In this document: in pieces, positions 49,223-58,100 of the stretch
Layout: every line of letters starts with the position of its first letter
Numbering within the stretch: position 1 is the stretch's first letter
Source: QVMM01 sp047030855
GTDB taxonomy: Bacteria; Bacteroidota; Bacteroidia; Bacteroidales; Dysgonomonadaceae
Length of the DNA stretch: 64,000 nt
Direction of reading: 5' to 3'
Assembly (NCBI GenBank): GCA_047030855.1
Contig: JBKYIJ010000008.1
Location: forward strand, 1,798,001-1,862,000
Program-made: the position numbers and the translations under genes
Notes under the pieces: generated by a model
Seen by the model: only the letters and a program-made list of their open reading frames with translations
Told to the model about the DNA's origin: nothing
Databases searched by the model: none

Positions 49223-49439
49223 TCATCAAAATTGGGTTTTGTGCAACAGCATGGCTCCATATATGGAAGTTCACGCCAGAAAAACGGAGTAGGTATTACG
49301 ATAGCATTATATGCCTCGCAGTATTCTTTCTGAACTATCTCACAAGCATCTTTATAAGATAATCGAGGCAAAGAGATATGATTTTTTCCTTACTTTCATA
49401 CATTAAAGATACAAAAAATCAATGATATATACAAATAAT

Positions 49440-49477
49440 AAAACCGCTATTTATCAGATATTTAGCGGTTTTATTTT
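49440..49477. terminator. Hairpin terminator
   Basis: AAAACCGCTA pairs with TAGCGGTTTT over a 13-base loop, flanked by T-rich and A-rich sequence, so it can work in both directions. Confidence 0.75.
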
Positions 49478-49626
49478 GTTTTGGATAGAAAACATCAATT
49501 TTGTACTTTTATGGCACATTTCGTTTTGAAAAGCGGTACATGTCGTTTTTTTTCGAATATATATAGTATCCATAACAATATTTCTGTTATGGATATTTTT
49601 TTCCCATTTCGGATATAAGCATAAAC

Positions 49627-49664
49627 AAAAAGGTTGCTTCCCTGTTTTTGGAAGCAACCTTTTT
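49627..49664. terminator. Hairpin terminator
   Basis: AAAAAGGTTGCTTCC pairs perfectly with GGAAGCAACCTTTTT (15 bp). It probably ends the leftward envelope-stress operon beginning at 53 kb. Confidence 0.85.
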
Positions 49665-49780
49665 CCGGCGTATTGCTGTTTACTGTTTTCTGGAACGATT
49701 CTCCGAGTTTCAAAAACGGGGCGTAAGGGTTTTCCCGTACACCCCATTTTCTTCTCTCTCATTTACAAAAAAACTAACGC

Positions 49781-50086
49781 TCACATTTTTTCTTTCACGT
49801 TGTCAGCGGCATCCTTCACTTTGTCGGCAGCCTTGTCGGCTCCGTCCTTAATGTCCTGTTTCGCTTTTTCGGCGTTGTCATTTACCGATTGTTTGGTTTC
49901 GTCCCAAGTTTCTTTGGCTTTATCCGTTCCTTCCTGCATTTTGTCCGAAGCGTCGGTCGCAGCCTGATTTACGGTTTCTTTCGCGTCGTCAAGAGTTTTA
50001 CCAGCCTGATCTTTTGTTTTGTCGCTGCAGGCAACGAATGCCAGTGTAAATACGGCAGCTGCTATTGTTAAAATAGTTTTTTTCAT
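49781..50086 (-). CDS. LEA-like lipoprotein of lysine/aspartate-rich helices
   Basis: A 101-residue lipoprotein: signal MKKTILTIAAAVFTLAFVAC. The mature part is one long polar helix with 11-residue periodicity (DDAKETVNQAATDASDKMQE, GTDKAKETWDETKQSVNDNA, EKAKQDIKDGADKAADKVKD), like late-embryogenesis-abundant and YtxH-type stress proteins. The first residue of the longer frame (50110) is not needed. It is the last gene of a leftward cluster of envelope proteins. A role in stress or membrane stability is inferred. Confidence 0.8.
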   Translation of the reverse strand: MKKTILTIAAAVFTLAFVACSDKTKDQAGKTLDDAKETVNQAATDASDKMQEGTDKAKETWDETKQSVNDNAEKAKQDIKDGADKAADKVKDAADNVKEKM

Positions 50087-50116
50087 TTTTCTTTTTTTTA
50101 TAAAATTCAACTATAC

Positions 50117-50878
50117 TTATCTTGCGAATGTCATCAATATCTTATTGTCCTTCCTGAGTTGCAATTGTCCGTTAGTCAGGTCAAGGTCGATTCTTCCCGT
50201 AAACAGTTTTACGAATTTTGTTTCCTGATCTATCTTGTCGCAAGTCATACGCGTAGTAATGAGCGGAGTAACTTCCAATACGTTTCTCTCCAGCGTGAAG
50301 TTGGCGTTGTAAGTGTTGCATCCCGCATTACCGTGTATCCTGCCTTCCGTGAAGTTAAATTCCAGCGTCGGAATCACCCCCGCCTGACTTGGGCTGACAG
50401 AAGATCCTTCAAGCGACTGAAGTTTCCATACGCCTGTCAGATCGGTAGCTGTCAGAGGCTGTGCTCTTGAAAACTTGAGAACGGGAATATCCTTTTGCGT
50501 GAATATAAGTTCTCCGTTCACGATGTTCAGTTTCGAGGATACGCCCAGAATTTTAAGAAATTCGGTTTCGTTCTGCATTCCGTCGCAAGCCATCATTGTG
50601 CTGACAATGTTGGGAGCATGGAACAATCCGCCATTGTAAGTGAATCGTCCGTTGAACGAATTACATCCTGCGTTACCCGAAATCTGGTTCAGGTTGAAGT
50701 TGATGATTATATACGGAGTTTTTTCGGTAAACAATTGGTTTACGTCCCTGTTGTTCATGGATTTCAGAATCCATTTATCCTGCAATTGATCTTTTGATAC
50801 GTTTTTTGCCGAACTGCAACCCTGAAATATCAGGGCTACAAATAGCAGTATCGGCACCATCAATTTAGATGTTCTCAT
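50117..50878 (-). CDS. Lipoprotein with two META (HslJ-like) domains
   Basis: A 253-residue lipoprotein; signal MRTSKLMVPILLFVALIFQG with lipobox cysteine at 21. Two META domains are visible, each with a GNAGCN motif and a cysteine in TMMACD or TRMTCD: residues about 30-140 (LQDKWILKSMNNRDVNQLFT, ISGNAGCNSFNGRFTYNGGL) and 145-250 (LTGVWKLQSLEGSSVSPSQA, IHGNAGCNTYNANFTLERNV). Single-domain HslJ is linked to heat-shock and novobiocin tolerance in Escherichia coli. Here both Cys pairs are kept, so each domain may have a disulfide. Part of the envelope-stress cluster. Confidence 0.92.
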   Translation of the reverse strand: MRTSKLMVPILLFVALIFQGCSSAKNVSKDQLQDKWILKSMNNRDVNQLFTEKTPYIIINFNLNQISGNAGCNSFNGRFTYNGGLFHAPNIVSTMMACDGMQNETEFLKILGVSSKLNIVNGELIFTQKDIPVLKFSRAQPLTATDLTGVWKLQSLEGSSVSPSQAGVIPTLEFNFTEGRIHGNAGCNTYNANFTLERNVLEVTPLITTRMTCDKIDQETKFVKLFTGRIDLDLTNGQLQLRKDNKILMTFAR

Positions 50879-50899
50879 AATTTGACGTTATTTTATTTG

Positions 50900-51139
50900 T
50901 TAATTAATAATCGAATCGAGTTTGTCTTTACCCTTTTCTATCTTAGATTCGGCTCTGTCTTTAAGATATTCCGCTTCGTTCCGTCCCACGTCGGCTGCAT
51001 TTTTCAAATTTCTTTTAAATTTGTTTCCGAATCTGTTCAGATCGTCGCACATACCTTCCAGTTTTCCTTCTTCCCTCATTTTGCAGAACAGGACTCCAAG
51101 TCCTGCTCCGACAATGAGACCTAATAATAGTCTGTTCAT
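50900..51139 (-). CDS. YtxH-like small membrane protein
   Basis: A 79-residue protein. N-terminal membrane helix (LLLGLIVGAGLGVLFC) followed by a charged helix (MCDDLNRFGNKFKRNLKNAA, then EYLKDRAESKIEKGKDKL). The Gly-rich helix followed by a long polar helix is the YtxH plan, found in small stress-related proteins. It lies between the META lipoprotein and OmpA genes. Confidence 0.75.
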   Translation of the reverse strand: MNRLLLGLIVGAGLGVLFCKMREEGKLEGMCDDLNRFGNKFKRNLKNAADVGRNEAEYLKDRAESKIEKGKDKLDSIIN

Positions 51140-51158
51140 TTTATCTTATTTTTTTATC

Positions 51159-52337
51159 TTATCTTTTCACGGTAAAAATCACGACACGGTTCCATTCATC
51201 CGTTGGGAAAGGCTGTTCCTTATCGCCGCTCGCCACAGTCGTAATACGCGCAGGATCGATACCGAACTTCTTGATCATAATATCAGCCACCGCCTGAGCA
51301 CGCTGTTCAGACAATCTCTGGTTGATAGCAGGAGTACCCGTGCTCTTATCCGCATAACCCGTAACCACTACGTTAATATCAGGATTCTGTTGCAAATACT
51401 TAGCAGCATTGAAAATGTTGATCTCCTGATTATCCTGAAGCTTGGCGCTACCGATTTTAAATACCACCACCGCGTTCATTTCCACCTCAGTCTCCTCCTT
51501 AGTAATCACCTTCGGTTTCTCAGCCAACTGACGTTCAAGATCAGCAATACGAGACTGGTAAGAACTCAACTGACTATCCTTGGAACCCACCTGAGACCTC
51601 AAGTCGTTAATACGCTGATTCATCGCATCCACTTCGCTCTGATCCCTCAAAACAGCCTCAGTAAACGTAGCCTTACCAAAATTGTAAACAAGACTCGCAG
51701 AAACAGAAGCCAACAAATCATACTGCTGTTTGCTTGCGCCCCTCTTATCAAAATCATCCCTCAAAGCCTTAGCCGAAAGTTCGATATCCAAAGACACCTT
51801 TTCAGAAAAACGGAAACGGTTGATAATACCCGCATCCACAGTCAAGCTGTTAACAGTCTTGTCATTAGCCATGTTGTCGCTGTAATCGAAACCGATCGCC
51901 CAGCCCGCACCCACATAAGGAATGAAGCTGTAAACACGTTTCGCGTTGTAGTTCAACAAATAATCCGTCACGTTCCACATAAGGTTAGCCTCAGTGCTGA
52001 TATAACGATTACGCCTCATCACCGTAGCGTCATTCGTAAACGTATGCAGGTTAGTACCCCCCGCAGCCTTAATACGGATACCCATATACGGGTTGAACCA
52101 AGTACCCAGCTGAATAGTAGGAGCCACCGTAACCCGGTTCATGAACTTGGCGCTTGCGTCGTTGTCGCCGAAATACATGTTTGCCGAAGCCCCGGCACCA
52201 ATAAACCAGTTGCTCCAGAAACCGTTCTTAATAAACGTAGTATTGCGTCCGAGGTCCGTACTGGAACCCTCGTTTGCCTGTCCGAAAGTAATTACACTTA
52301 CCAGAAGCAGTGTTAAAAGTAAACTAATCTTTTTCAT
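51159..52337 (-). CDS. ompA: OmpA-family outer-membrane protein
   Basis: A 392-residue protein like the paired OmpA-like porins of Porphyromonas. Signal peptide MKKISLLLTLLLVSVITFGQ. Residues 20-215 form the N-terminal barrel (GIRIKAAGGTNLHTFTNDAT, VYSFIPYVGAGWAIGFDYSD). A coiled-coil link (QRINDLRSQVGSKDSQLSSY, QSRIADLERQLAEKPK) leads to the peptidoglycan-binding OmpA domain (AVVVFKIGSAKLQDNQEINI, VVVTGYADKSTGTPAINQRL, SEQRAQAVADIMIKKFGIDP), ending in NRVVIFTVKR. The D-x9-L-S-x2-R-A-x2-V pattern that binds diaminopimelate is present. It anchors the outer membrane to the wall. Confidence 0.95.
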   Translation of the reverse strand: MKKISLLLTLLLVSVITFGQANEGSSTDLGRNTTFIKNGFWSNWFIGAGASANMYFGDNDASAKFMNRVTVAPTIQLGTWFNPYMGIRIKAAGGTNLHTFTNDATVMRRNRYISTEANLMWNVTDYLLNYNAKRVYSFIPYVGAGWAIGFDYSDNMANDKTVNSLTVDAGIINRFRFSEKVSLDIELSAKALRDDFDKRGASKQQYDLLASVSASLVYNFGKATFTEAVLRDQSEVDAMNQRINDLRSQVGSKDSQLSSYQSRIADLERQLAEKPKVITKEETEVEMNAVVVFKIGSAKLQDNQEINIFNAAKYLQQNPDINVVVTGYADKSTGTPAINQRLSEQRAQAVADIMIKKFGIDPARITTVASGDKEQPFPTDEWNRVVIFTVKR

Positions 52338-52375
52338 AATTTTAATTTGAATTGTTTTATTATTTTATATAGAAT

Positions 52376-52858
52376 TTAGAATTTGTATCCGTAACCGAGC
52401 ATGAATACGGCGCAATCGTTGTCGCCGAACATGAATTTTCCTTCGGCGTTCAGATAGCTTTTAGGCCCGATGTTGTAGCTTATGCCCCCTCCGAGATTGA
52501 AAGCGAAATCGGTTGAATTTATTGATTTTGGCATATAATCACGTTTTCCTGCATGGTTGTTTTGCATGCCGAAACCTGCCAACGGATAAACGGAAAGCCC
52601 GCTGGTGCTGAGATCAAACACATAGTGGAAGTTGATGTTAACATCGAAACCAGTCACTTTGTCTTTCGGGAAAAAGAAAGTCACGTCAGGCGCTATTCTT
52701 AAATGGTTTATAATATTGTATCTCCCTTGTACTCCGATACCGAATCTTTCATAATCAGTCTGATAACCTAAGTTTCCTAACACGGAAATCTCCCCTTTTT
52801 GTGAGTATGCACCGATTGATGCAAGAATTAAAGCTCCGATAAGTAATACTTTTTTCAT
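52376..52858 (-). CDS. Small outer-membrane beta-barrel protein
   Basis: A 160-residue protein; signal MKKVLLIGALILASIGAYSQ, then eight strands (ISVLGNLGYQTDYERFGIGV, NINFHYVFDLSTSGLSVYPL, FNLGGGISYNIGPKSYLNAE) and a final strand ending in GYGYKF, the C-terminal aromatic residue needed for barrel assembly. Similar to 8-stranded OprF/OmpX-like barrels. Located upstream of ompA on the same strand with 38 bases between, perhaps one operon. Confidence 0.88.
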   Translation of the reverse strand: MKKVLLIGALILASIGAYSQKGEISVLGNLGYQTDYERFGIGVQGRYNIINHLRIAPDVTFFFPKDKVTGFDVNINFHYVFDLSTSGLSVYPLAGFGMQNNHAGKRDYMPKSINSTDFAFNLGGGISYNIGPKSYLNAEGKFMFGDNDCAVFMLGYGYKF

Positions 52859-52926
52859 AATTTTTGTCTTTACGTCAGTTGATAAAATAATTAGTTGTTT
52901 AAATAAATGATATAAATTTTATGATG

Positions 52927-53187
52927 TTAATTCTCTTTTTTGCCTTTGGACGTAAAAAACGACAGGATAAGCAGCAAAACAACCGCCCCTACAATAGCCA
53001 TTAAAAGCTGTCCCAGTATGTTGCCGCTTGTCGATATGCCAACAAGAGTGAACAGCCATCCGCCCAACAACCCTCCGAGCAATCCGACAACCAGATTCAG
53101 AATTAGCCCGAATCCGCGTCCTTTCATTATCAGTCCGGCAATGAATCCGGCAAGAATTCCGATTACAATCGACCAAATAAGTCCCAT
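52927..53187 (-). CDS. GlsB/YeaQ/YmgE-family stress membrane protein
   Basis: An 86-residue inner-membrane protein with three helices and the glycine-rich signature of the family: GILAGFIAGLIMKGRGFGLI, LNLVVGLLGGLLGGWLFTLV, LLMAIVGAVVLLLILSFF. In enterobacteria it is induced by general stress. It opens the leftward cluster that ends with the LEA-like lipoprotein, in agreement with a stress theme. Confidence 0.92.
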   Translation of the reverse strand: MGLIWSIVIGILAGFIAGLIMKGRGFGLILNLVVGLLGGLLGGWLFTLVGISTSGNILGQLLMAIVGAVVLLLILSFFTSKGKKEN

Positions 53188-53546
53188 AGTAACAATATTT
53201 TAATTAAATACTTATATAACACACTCTTCTTGTTTGACTCTACAAACATATTTTTCAAAAAAAAAACATTCAAGGGGGGATTTTTTAAAACAGGTTAATT
53301 GAAACCCTGTTCGGGCAGCTTTTTTTTAGAAATTTTTGCTATCCCATTTTCATATAAAACAACATAATATTGTTTTTGTTCAAAAGTATCGTTCTATCCC
53401 TGTTAGATTTTGTTTATTACGGAAGGCGGTTCGGTTCCATTATAATAATGGATTATATGGAAAGATATTGGCGGAATAGGAACGGCAGCCCTGCTTTCTT
53501 GTTTAGAAGCACTGACAGAGAAAAATCAGAAGAAAGTAGTGTGAAC
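53188..53546. other. Intergenic region upstream of the stress cluster
   Basis: About 360 bases. It holds A- and T-rich tracts and a G-rich run (53275-53279). The plus-strand frame here (from 53370) overlaps the acyltransferase gene and is not credible. No hairpin of note. Confidence 0.6.
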
Positions 53547-54386
53547 TTATTTTTTCCAGCCGCTCATTTCGTAAGTTTTCGATTTCAGGAATTTGCCGAA
53601 ATCGGAAATGTTGTCGAATTTGTTTTGCTCTTCGACTGAGACAGGCTGTCCGAAACGGACGTAGATCGTTTTTCCCCGTTTGTTGGTAACTTCGTGCATC
53701 AGCCGAGCCGTGCGCGCCTGCCAGCCGATGTAGCCCAACAGTTGGTAGAGCAGGGAGTTGGCGCCCGATATATATACGGGAATGACGGGCACTTTTGCCC
53801 GTTTAATCAGCTTCATCGTAGACTCCTGTTCCTCCCATCCGCGATCTTCTACTTTTTTGTGAAGGTTGGGCAGCGAAACTCCTCCTGCGGGGAAAAGCCC
53901 CAGAGGATGCCCTTCGTGCAGATGCGCGAGGCATTGTTTGATGCCGCCGACGCTCGATTTGACGGTAGCCATTTTGTTGTCTTTCGGGAACGGATTGACG
54001 CCGATGAAGAAATCTTCCATCGTGTCGATCTGCATCAGAATCCAGTTTACCATCATCTTGTAGTCATTGCGGACGCTGCCCACGGCACTCGCCATTATTA
54101 TTCCGTCGATGTGTCCGTAAGGATGGTTGGATACGGTGATGAAAGGTCCTTCTTTAAACTGTTCGAGCACTTCGTAGTTTTCATATTGCCGCGTAATTTC
54201 GAGCTTGTCGAGCATGTCGTTGACAAACTCCAGTCCGTTGAGGTGAGCCGATGCTCCATACACGGCGTTTACTTTGTCGGCTCCGCTCAGGCTGAGAAGT
54301 GTCTTTATCAGAATGTTTCCGTAACGCCCCCTGAATATGGGGTGTATGCCGCGGATCATGTCTTCGCTTATCAGTTTTTCTTTCAT
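53547..54386 (-). CDS. PlsC-type lysophospholipid acyltransferase (hemolysin/OlsA-like)
   Basis: A 279-residue membrane-bound acyltransferase. Motif I is NHPYGHIDGII (N-H-P-x-G-x-x-D, the variant used by hemolysin-like and ornithine-lipid OlsA-type enzymes), motif III is GHPLGLFPAGGVSLPN, and motif IV VPVIPVYISGANS. It transfers an acyl chain to a lysolipid, probably in phospholipid or ornithine-lipid synthesis. The next gene leftward of it in transcription order is a CDP-alcohol phosphatidyltransferase, so this cluster is likely to make or alter membrane lipids. Confidence 0.9.
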   Translation of the reverse strand: MKEKLISEDMIRGIHPIFRGRYGNILIKTLLSLSGADKVNAVYGASAHLNGLEFVNDMLDKLEITRQYENYEVLEQFKEGPFITVSNHPYGHIDGIIMASAVGSVRNDYKMMVNWILMQIDTMEDFFIGVNPFPKDNKMATVKSSVGGIKQCLAHLHEGHPLGLFPAGGVSLPNLHKKVEDRGWEEQESTMKLIKRAKVPVIPVYISGANSLLYQLLGYIGWQARTARLMHEVTNKRGKTIYVRFGQPVSVEEQNKFDNISDFGKFLKSKTYEMSGWKK

Positions 54387-54405
54387 AAAAAAAGGGGGGA
54401 AAGTA

Positions 54406-55101
54406 TCAGGCTCTATTCTGTCGTTCTTCTACGTCCTGCTGATCTGCCATTTTCAGAAGTTTTCGGAAGTCTATGATATTAATGACGAGCAGAACGGCAC
54501 AGGCTATTGCTCCGAAATAATTGATCGTGCCTTTGACGAAAACCTCGAGCAGCAGCATGACGCACAGTATGATTCTTACTTCGGTAGGTCCGAGAAACGA
54601 AGAGTCGATCGTATATTTGTTTACTATCTTGTAACGCAGCAACGCCATGATCATAGCCCATCCGTACAGGGTGACGAACGCAAACCCGATCAGTTCCCAC
54701 CGTCCTTGCACGTACACCATAAACCCGATTCCGATGAGGATGTCGGTCAGCCAGTCCACCGTGATGTCGAGCGAGAAGCCGTACCACTTTCGCGGCGTGT
54801 TCCGGTAGTAGGCGATGCGTCCGTCCAGTGAGTCGCCGAACCAGTTTATGGCAAACCCCAAGATTCCCAGCAAGAGGAAATACCTGTCGAAATAAGCGGC
54901 GAATACGAAGCTGAGGGCTACAATTATGCTTCCCGCAAAGCCTATCGCTGTCAGCATATCGGAATTGATCCACGAAGGTATGCGTTGTACGAGGGTTGCT
55001 AAAAGATGCTGTTCGTATTTTTTTAATATGTTAGTCCTGTTGCGGTCTTTTGATATTTTGGCTAAAGCTTCTTCCGTCTCTTTATTATTAGATGTATTCA
55101 T
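54406..55101 (-). CDS. CDP-alcohol phosphatidyltransferase family protein
   Basis: A 231-residue integral membrane enzyme. The catalytic signature D-x2-DG-x2-A-x2-R-x(n)-G-x3-D-x3-D is visible as GDSLDGRIAYYRNTPRKWYG then FSLDITVDWLTD. Five to six membrane helices. The family transfers a phosphatidyl group from CDP-diacylglycerol to an alcohol acceptor. The acceptor cannot be told from sequence (inositol, glycerol or serine). The gene is followed by the PlsC-like acyltransferase after 19 bases and is near a GtrA-like gene. Confidence 0.92.
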   Translation of the reverse strand: MNTSNNKETEEALAKISKDRNRTNILKKYEQHLLATLVQRIPSWINSDMLTAIGFAGSIIVALSFVFAAYFDRYFLLLGILGFAINWFGDSLDGRIAYYRNTPRKWYGFSLDITVDWLTDILIGIGFMVYVQGRWELIGFAFVTLYGWAMIMALLRYKIVNKYTIDSSFLGPTEVRIILCVMLLLEVFVKGTINYFGAIACAVLLVINIIDFRKLLKMADQQDVEERQNRA

Positions 55102-55120
55102 TGGATAGTTTTTTTAGATT

Positions 55121-55660
55121 CTAAAAATCGTTATTTTGATTTTCCGATTGTTCGATTCCCGTTATTTTGTACCAGTATTTCCTGAAATTCCTGTCCTTAT
55201 AGACAAACAGCCGTTGCATATTATAGTTCCAGACAAGTCCTACGATTATCGACACAACGATTTTCGGCACAAGAAAAATATTTTCGACAATGATGTCGGG
55301 CAGTTTGTTTACGGGTATCCAATACATTATGGTTTCGGTAAACAGTATCGTTCCCTGTCGGTTGAGGACGATGCTCACCATCCATACCATAAAAAACTTG
55401 ATGAGTACATACCTGACGTTGATGATGCCTTTCGCCTTGAACGTCCATCTGTAATTAATGAAACAGTTGAGCAATCCTCCCGACACGTTGCCGATAAGCG
55501 TGGCATTTCCGTAAAAGATGCCAAATACGTTGACGCAGACAATGCTTACAAGAAAATCGAATTGACTTGATATCTGAGAGGAAAACTGCGCACGGAGGAA
55601 TGTGAAAAATCCCCCTTTTTCGTTTATCGTTTTAGCTACTCTTTTTATTCGGTTACTCAT
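55121..55660 (-). CDS. GtrA-like membrane protein
   Basis: A 179-residue membrane protein with four helices (FDFLVSIVCVNVFGIFYG, FFMVWMVSIVLN and two more). The GtrA pattern is clear in GGLLNCFINYRWTFKAKGII and in GLVWNYNMQRLFVYK at the end. GtrA proteins move lipid-linked sugars or act in cell-wall polysaccharide synthesis. It is the first gene of the lipid cluster and has 19 bases to the next. Confidence 0.85.
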   Translation of the reverse strand: MSNRIKRVAKTINEKGGFFTFLRAQFSSQISSQFDFLVSIVCVNVFGIFYGNATLIGNVSGGLLNCFINYRWTFKAKGIINVRYVLIKFFMVWMVSIVLNRQGTILFTETIMYWIPVNKLPDIIVENIFLVPKIVVSIIVGLVWNYNMQRLFVYKDRNFRKYWYKITGIEQSENQNNDF

Positions 55661-55810
55661 TCAGTCTTTTTTCGGATAAAGATGGTGTTTGAGTTTCTTA
55701 ATCTAAAATTAACTGCAAAGCTACACAAATAAAACAGAACTGTAATGTTTTTTGCCATTAACCTTTATGTACGGCTCGGTATTGTTGGGAATCAAAACAG
55801 CAAATGCCGC

Positions 55811-56830
55811 TTAATTCATTCCTAAAAATAAAGTCCTGAGTATCTTGACCCTTCTTATAAAATATTTGGATACGACAATAGGGATTACAATTCCTAAAAC
55901 CAGACTGAGAACGACAAATAATGAGTAAGGCATATTTGACAGATAGTCAAAATTATTATATACCACACGCAAAGGTACTTGGACGAAATAGCTCAATAAA
56001 TAAATATCCATTGAATAATTGCCGATATTTTTTAACGTATTGTTGTTTTTCAGAATAGAGTAAGAAATAAACCATACAGCCATTATCCCCAATGATGTCT
56101 TGATGAAACTTACCAGACACAGAAGAACTGCGTTCTCTACGGGATTTAAATTAAAGTACAAATTAGTTATGCATAAGAGCAAAAAAGAAATAAAACCGAA
56201 GGTGACACATCTTTTTTTGGAAATACGGCAAATACGTTCATAATTAGAATACAGGAAACATCCTAAAACGAACCACAGAGTCAGCCTGAATATCGGTAAC
56301 AGGAAAGAAATCGGACTGTTGTCGTTGATGAAGAATACCGACGCATATAAAATAAACGATATAACTATTACTGTCACAGCGTTGACTTTGCGAGCCAGTA
56401 TTGTAAGTAGCGTAATAAAAAACAGAGTCCAGAGAAACCAAACGCCTCCGTTATCGCTTTCGCCGATTAATATTTTCCAAATATCACTTATATGTGCAGG
56501 ATTATTAGCATAAGAATTGAAGCCCAGTTTTACGACAAAAGAAACAATCGAATAAAAAAGGTAAGGGATTATTAATCGTCGAAACCTTTTGTTAATTTCT
56601 GTTTTTGTATCAAAATCTGAATTTAATTTAGGTGCAAATACAAATCCCGCCAATAAAACAAACAAAGGCATATGGAATGAATAGCATAAGGTATATAAAA
56701 AGCCGGAAACAGAATGTTCATTTTGTAAATCGAGTCCCGCATCAGGGAAGGAATGTCCGAGAATGACAAATATTATTCCGATCCCTTTGGCGACGTCAAT
56801 TTCATCGAAGTGCTTTTTTATAGTATTCAT
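55811..56830 (-). CDS. Acyltransferase family 3 (OafA-like) integral membrane protein
   Basis: A 339-residue protein with ten or so membrane helices. The family start is present: FDEIDVAKGIGIIFVILGHS (R/K-x10-H motif with the catalytic His in GHS) and the typical FHMPLFVLLAGFVF. It transfers acetyl or other acyl groups onto surface sugars or peptidoglycan. Not operonic with the neighbour to the right, which lies beyond tRNA-Ser. Another such enzyme is at 57102. Confidence 0.88.
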   Translation of the reverse strand: MNTIKKHFDEIDVAKGIGIIFVILGHSFPDAGLDLQNEHSVSGFLYTLCYSFHMPLFVLLAGFVFAPKLNSDFDTKTEINKRFRRLIIPYLFYSIVSFVVKLGFNSYANNPAHISDIWKILIGESDNGGVWFLWTLFFITLLTILARKVNAVTVIVISFILYASVFFINDNSPISFLLPIFRLTLWFVLGCFLYSNYERICRISKKRCVTFGFISFLLLCITNLYFNLNPVENAVLLCLVSFIKTSLGIMAVWFISYSILKNNNTLKNIGNYSMDIYLLSYFVQVPLRVVYNNFDYLSNMPYSLFVVLSLVLGIVIPIVVSKYFIRRVKILRTLFLGMN

Positions 56831-56957
56831 AATTTTTTATTTACTCTCGATTTGATATTTTATTTTTAATAAAATAACTTTATATCTACAACTTTATTGT
56901 TATAAATAAACTAATATAAGAATAATCTTAAGGAAAAACGTTCAATAACTTTCTATG

Positions 56958-57045
56958 CGGAGAGGAAGAGATTCGAACTCTCGAAACCCTTTAGGGGTTT
57001 ACACGCTTTCCAGGCGTGCCTCTTCAACCACTCGAGCACCTCTCC
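56958..57045 (-). tRNA. tRNA-Ser(GGA)
   Basis: Leftward gene of 88 bases with acceptor stem GGAGAGG/CCTCTCC, anticodon loop CTGGAAA (anticodon GGA), a long variable arm (AACCCCTAAAGGGTT) as in type II tRNAs, and TTCGAAT in the T-loop. Discriminator G; CCA is not encoded. No duplicate of its 3' end was found in the window, so it does not look like an att site in use here. Confidence 0.96.
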
Positions 57046-57101
57046 AAAGCATTGCGGATGCAAAGATAACAGATATTCTCAAAAAGCAAAGGATTACATT
57101 T

Positions 57102-58100
57102 TTATAATCTTATCTTTTTCATTATATATGATATGGCATTTTGATAGAAGTACGCTAAAATTATTGTTGCAATAAACGATAAAACGTTTATTATCCGGTT
57201 TGATTCGAAAATGTTTGTCAATATGCTGATGCTTCTTTCGTGTATTAAATAGATAGACAGCGTGTATTGCCCGATAAATGTTAAGATCGGGAATTTGTAA
57301 TTTGAAAAACTGTTCATGCAACAACTTATCAACAATGACAGGGGCAACGTTATCAATATGAAAGGATACCACCACAGTCCATAATACCATAAGGCCCCCG
57401 AGAACCGGCTGATACAAAATACGAGTATGCCGCAGCCTGCAATAAATGCCAAAAAGAGAAAGCAGAGAGATTTGTTATTTAATTCTTTTCCTTCCTTGAT
57501 ATATTTTCCGATAAGCAGCCCGATAAAGAAAATCGGGATTCGGGTTGTGAAGATCAGCAAATATCTCCAGTTGTCGCTGAATACGATTAATATTGAAAAT
57601 ATTATCGCGATACACGAAACGGCAATAGTGCTCAGTACGGCTTTTTTCTTAAAGAAACGGAAGAATGCGGGAGTTACCAGATATAAGGCTAAAAGGGACG
57701 GGATATACCAGTCGAAGCGATAAGCTCCTCCCAATGCGTAAACGGGTTTTAGAAAGAACGCAATCGCTGTGATGTTCGTAAAAATAATCGGTATCGGATA
57801 ATGATTTTTTATTACGGCAAATAATGAAAACATTAGAACGATGGGAATATAATAAGGATATATCCGCAAAAGGCGTTTTTTATAATAATCTTTTATGTTG
57901 CTGCTTTTTGTCAATGAAAAATACAAACCGATACCCGAAAGGAATAAAAATATGTCAACGCCTCCGTATCCGATACTTTTTATTTTTCCCAATATAGGGA
58001 TGCTTATATCGCCCAACGAATGAAAAAGCATAACCCACAGCATGGCGGCTCCCATGAGTTGGGTACGGTATTTCGATATATATTTTAATCGAATTTTCAT
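57102..58100 (-). CDS. Acyltransferase family 3 (OafA-like) integral membrane protein
   Basis: A 332-residue membrane protein with about ten helices. The start MKIRLKYISKYRTQLMGAAM then LWVMLFHS carries the family R-x(n)-H motif, with the catalytic His in FHS. A frame from 58217 adds 39 doubtful residues; the ATG at 58100 is chosen. The sequence YGGVDIFLFLSGIGLYFSLT is typical. AT-rich DNA. Target sugar unknown; such enzymes modify O-antigen, capsule or exopolysaccharide. Confidence 0.85.
   Translation of the reverse strand: MKIRLKYISKYRTQLMGAAMLWVMLFHSLGDISIPILGKIKSIGYGGVDIFLFLSGIGLYFSLTKSSNIKDYYKKRLLRIYPYYIPIVLMFSLFAVIKNHYPIPIIFTNITAIAFFLKPVYALGGAYRFDWYIPSLLALYLVTPAFFRFFKKKAVLSTIAVSCIAIIFSILIVFSDNWRYLLIFTTRIPIFFIGLLIGKYIKEGKELNNKSLCFLFLAFIAGCGILVFCISRFSGALWYYGLWWYPFILITLPLSLLISCCMNSFSNYKFPILTFIGQYTLSIYLIHERSISILTNIFESNRIINVLSFIATIILAYFYQNAISYIMKKIRL

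Larger units (their letters stand above)
49223..49780. other. Region at the right end of the prophage span
   Basis: About 560 bases. The left part holds a startless Cys-rich fragment on the minus strand (about 49223-49370). Two strong hairpins follow (49440-49477 and 49627-49664). A 102-codon minus-strand frame across both hairpins is not credible. No att-like direct repeat was found. Confidence 0.55.

Noticed and set aside
49454..49762. 102-codon minus-strand frame right of the prophage
   Set aside because: It runs through two strong hairpins and has no recognisable features.
53370..53639. 89-codon plus-strand frame
   Set aside because: Overlaps the well-supported acyltransferase gene and has no coding pattern.
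56958..57045. tRNA-Ser as the attachment site of the prophage
   Set aside because: The prophage span ends near 49 kb, no integrase is present, and no second copy of the tRNA 3' end was found.
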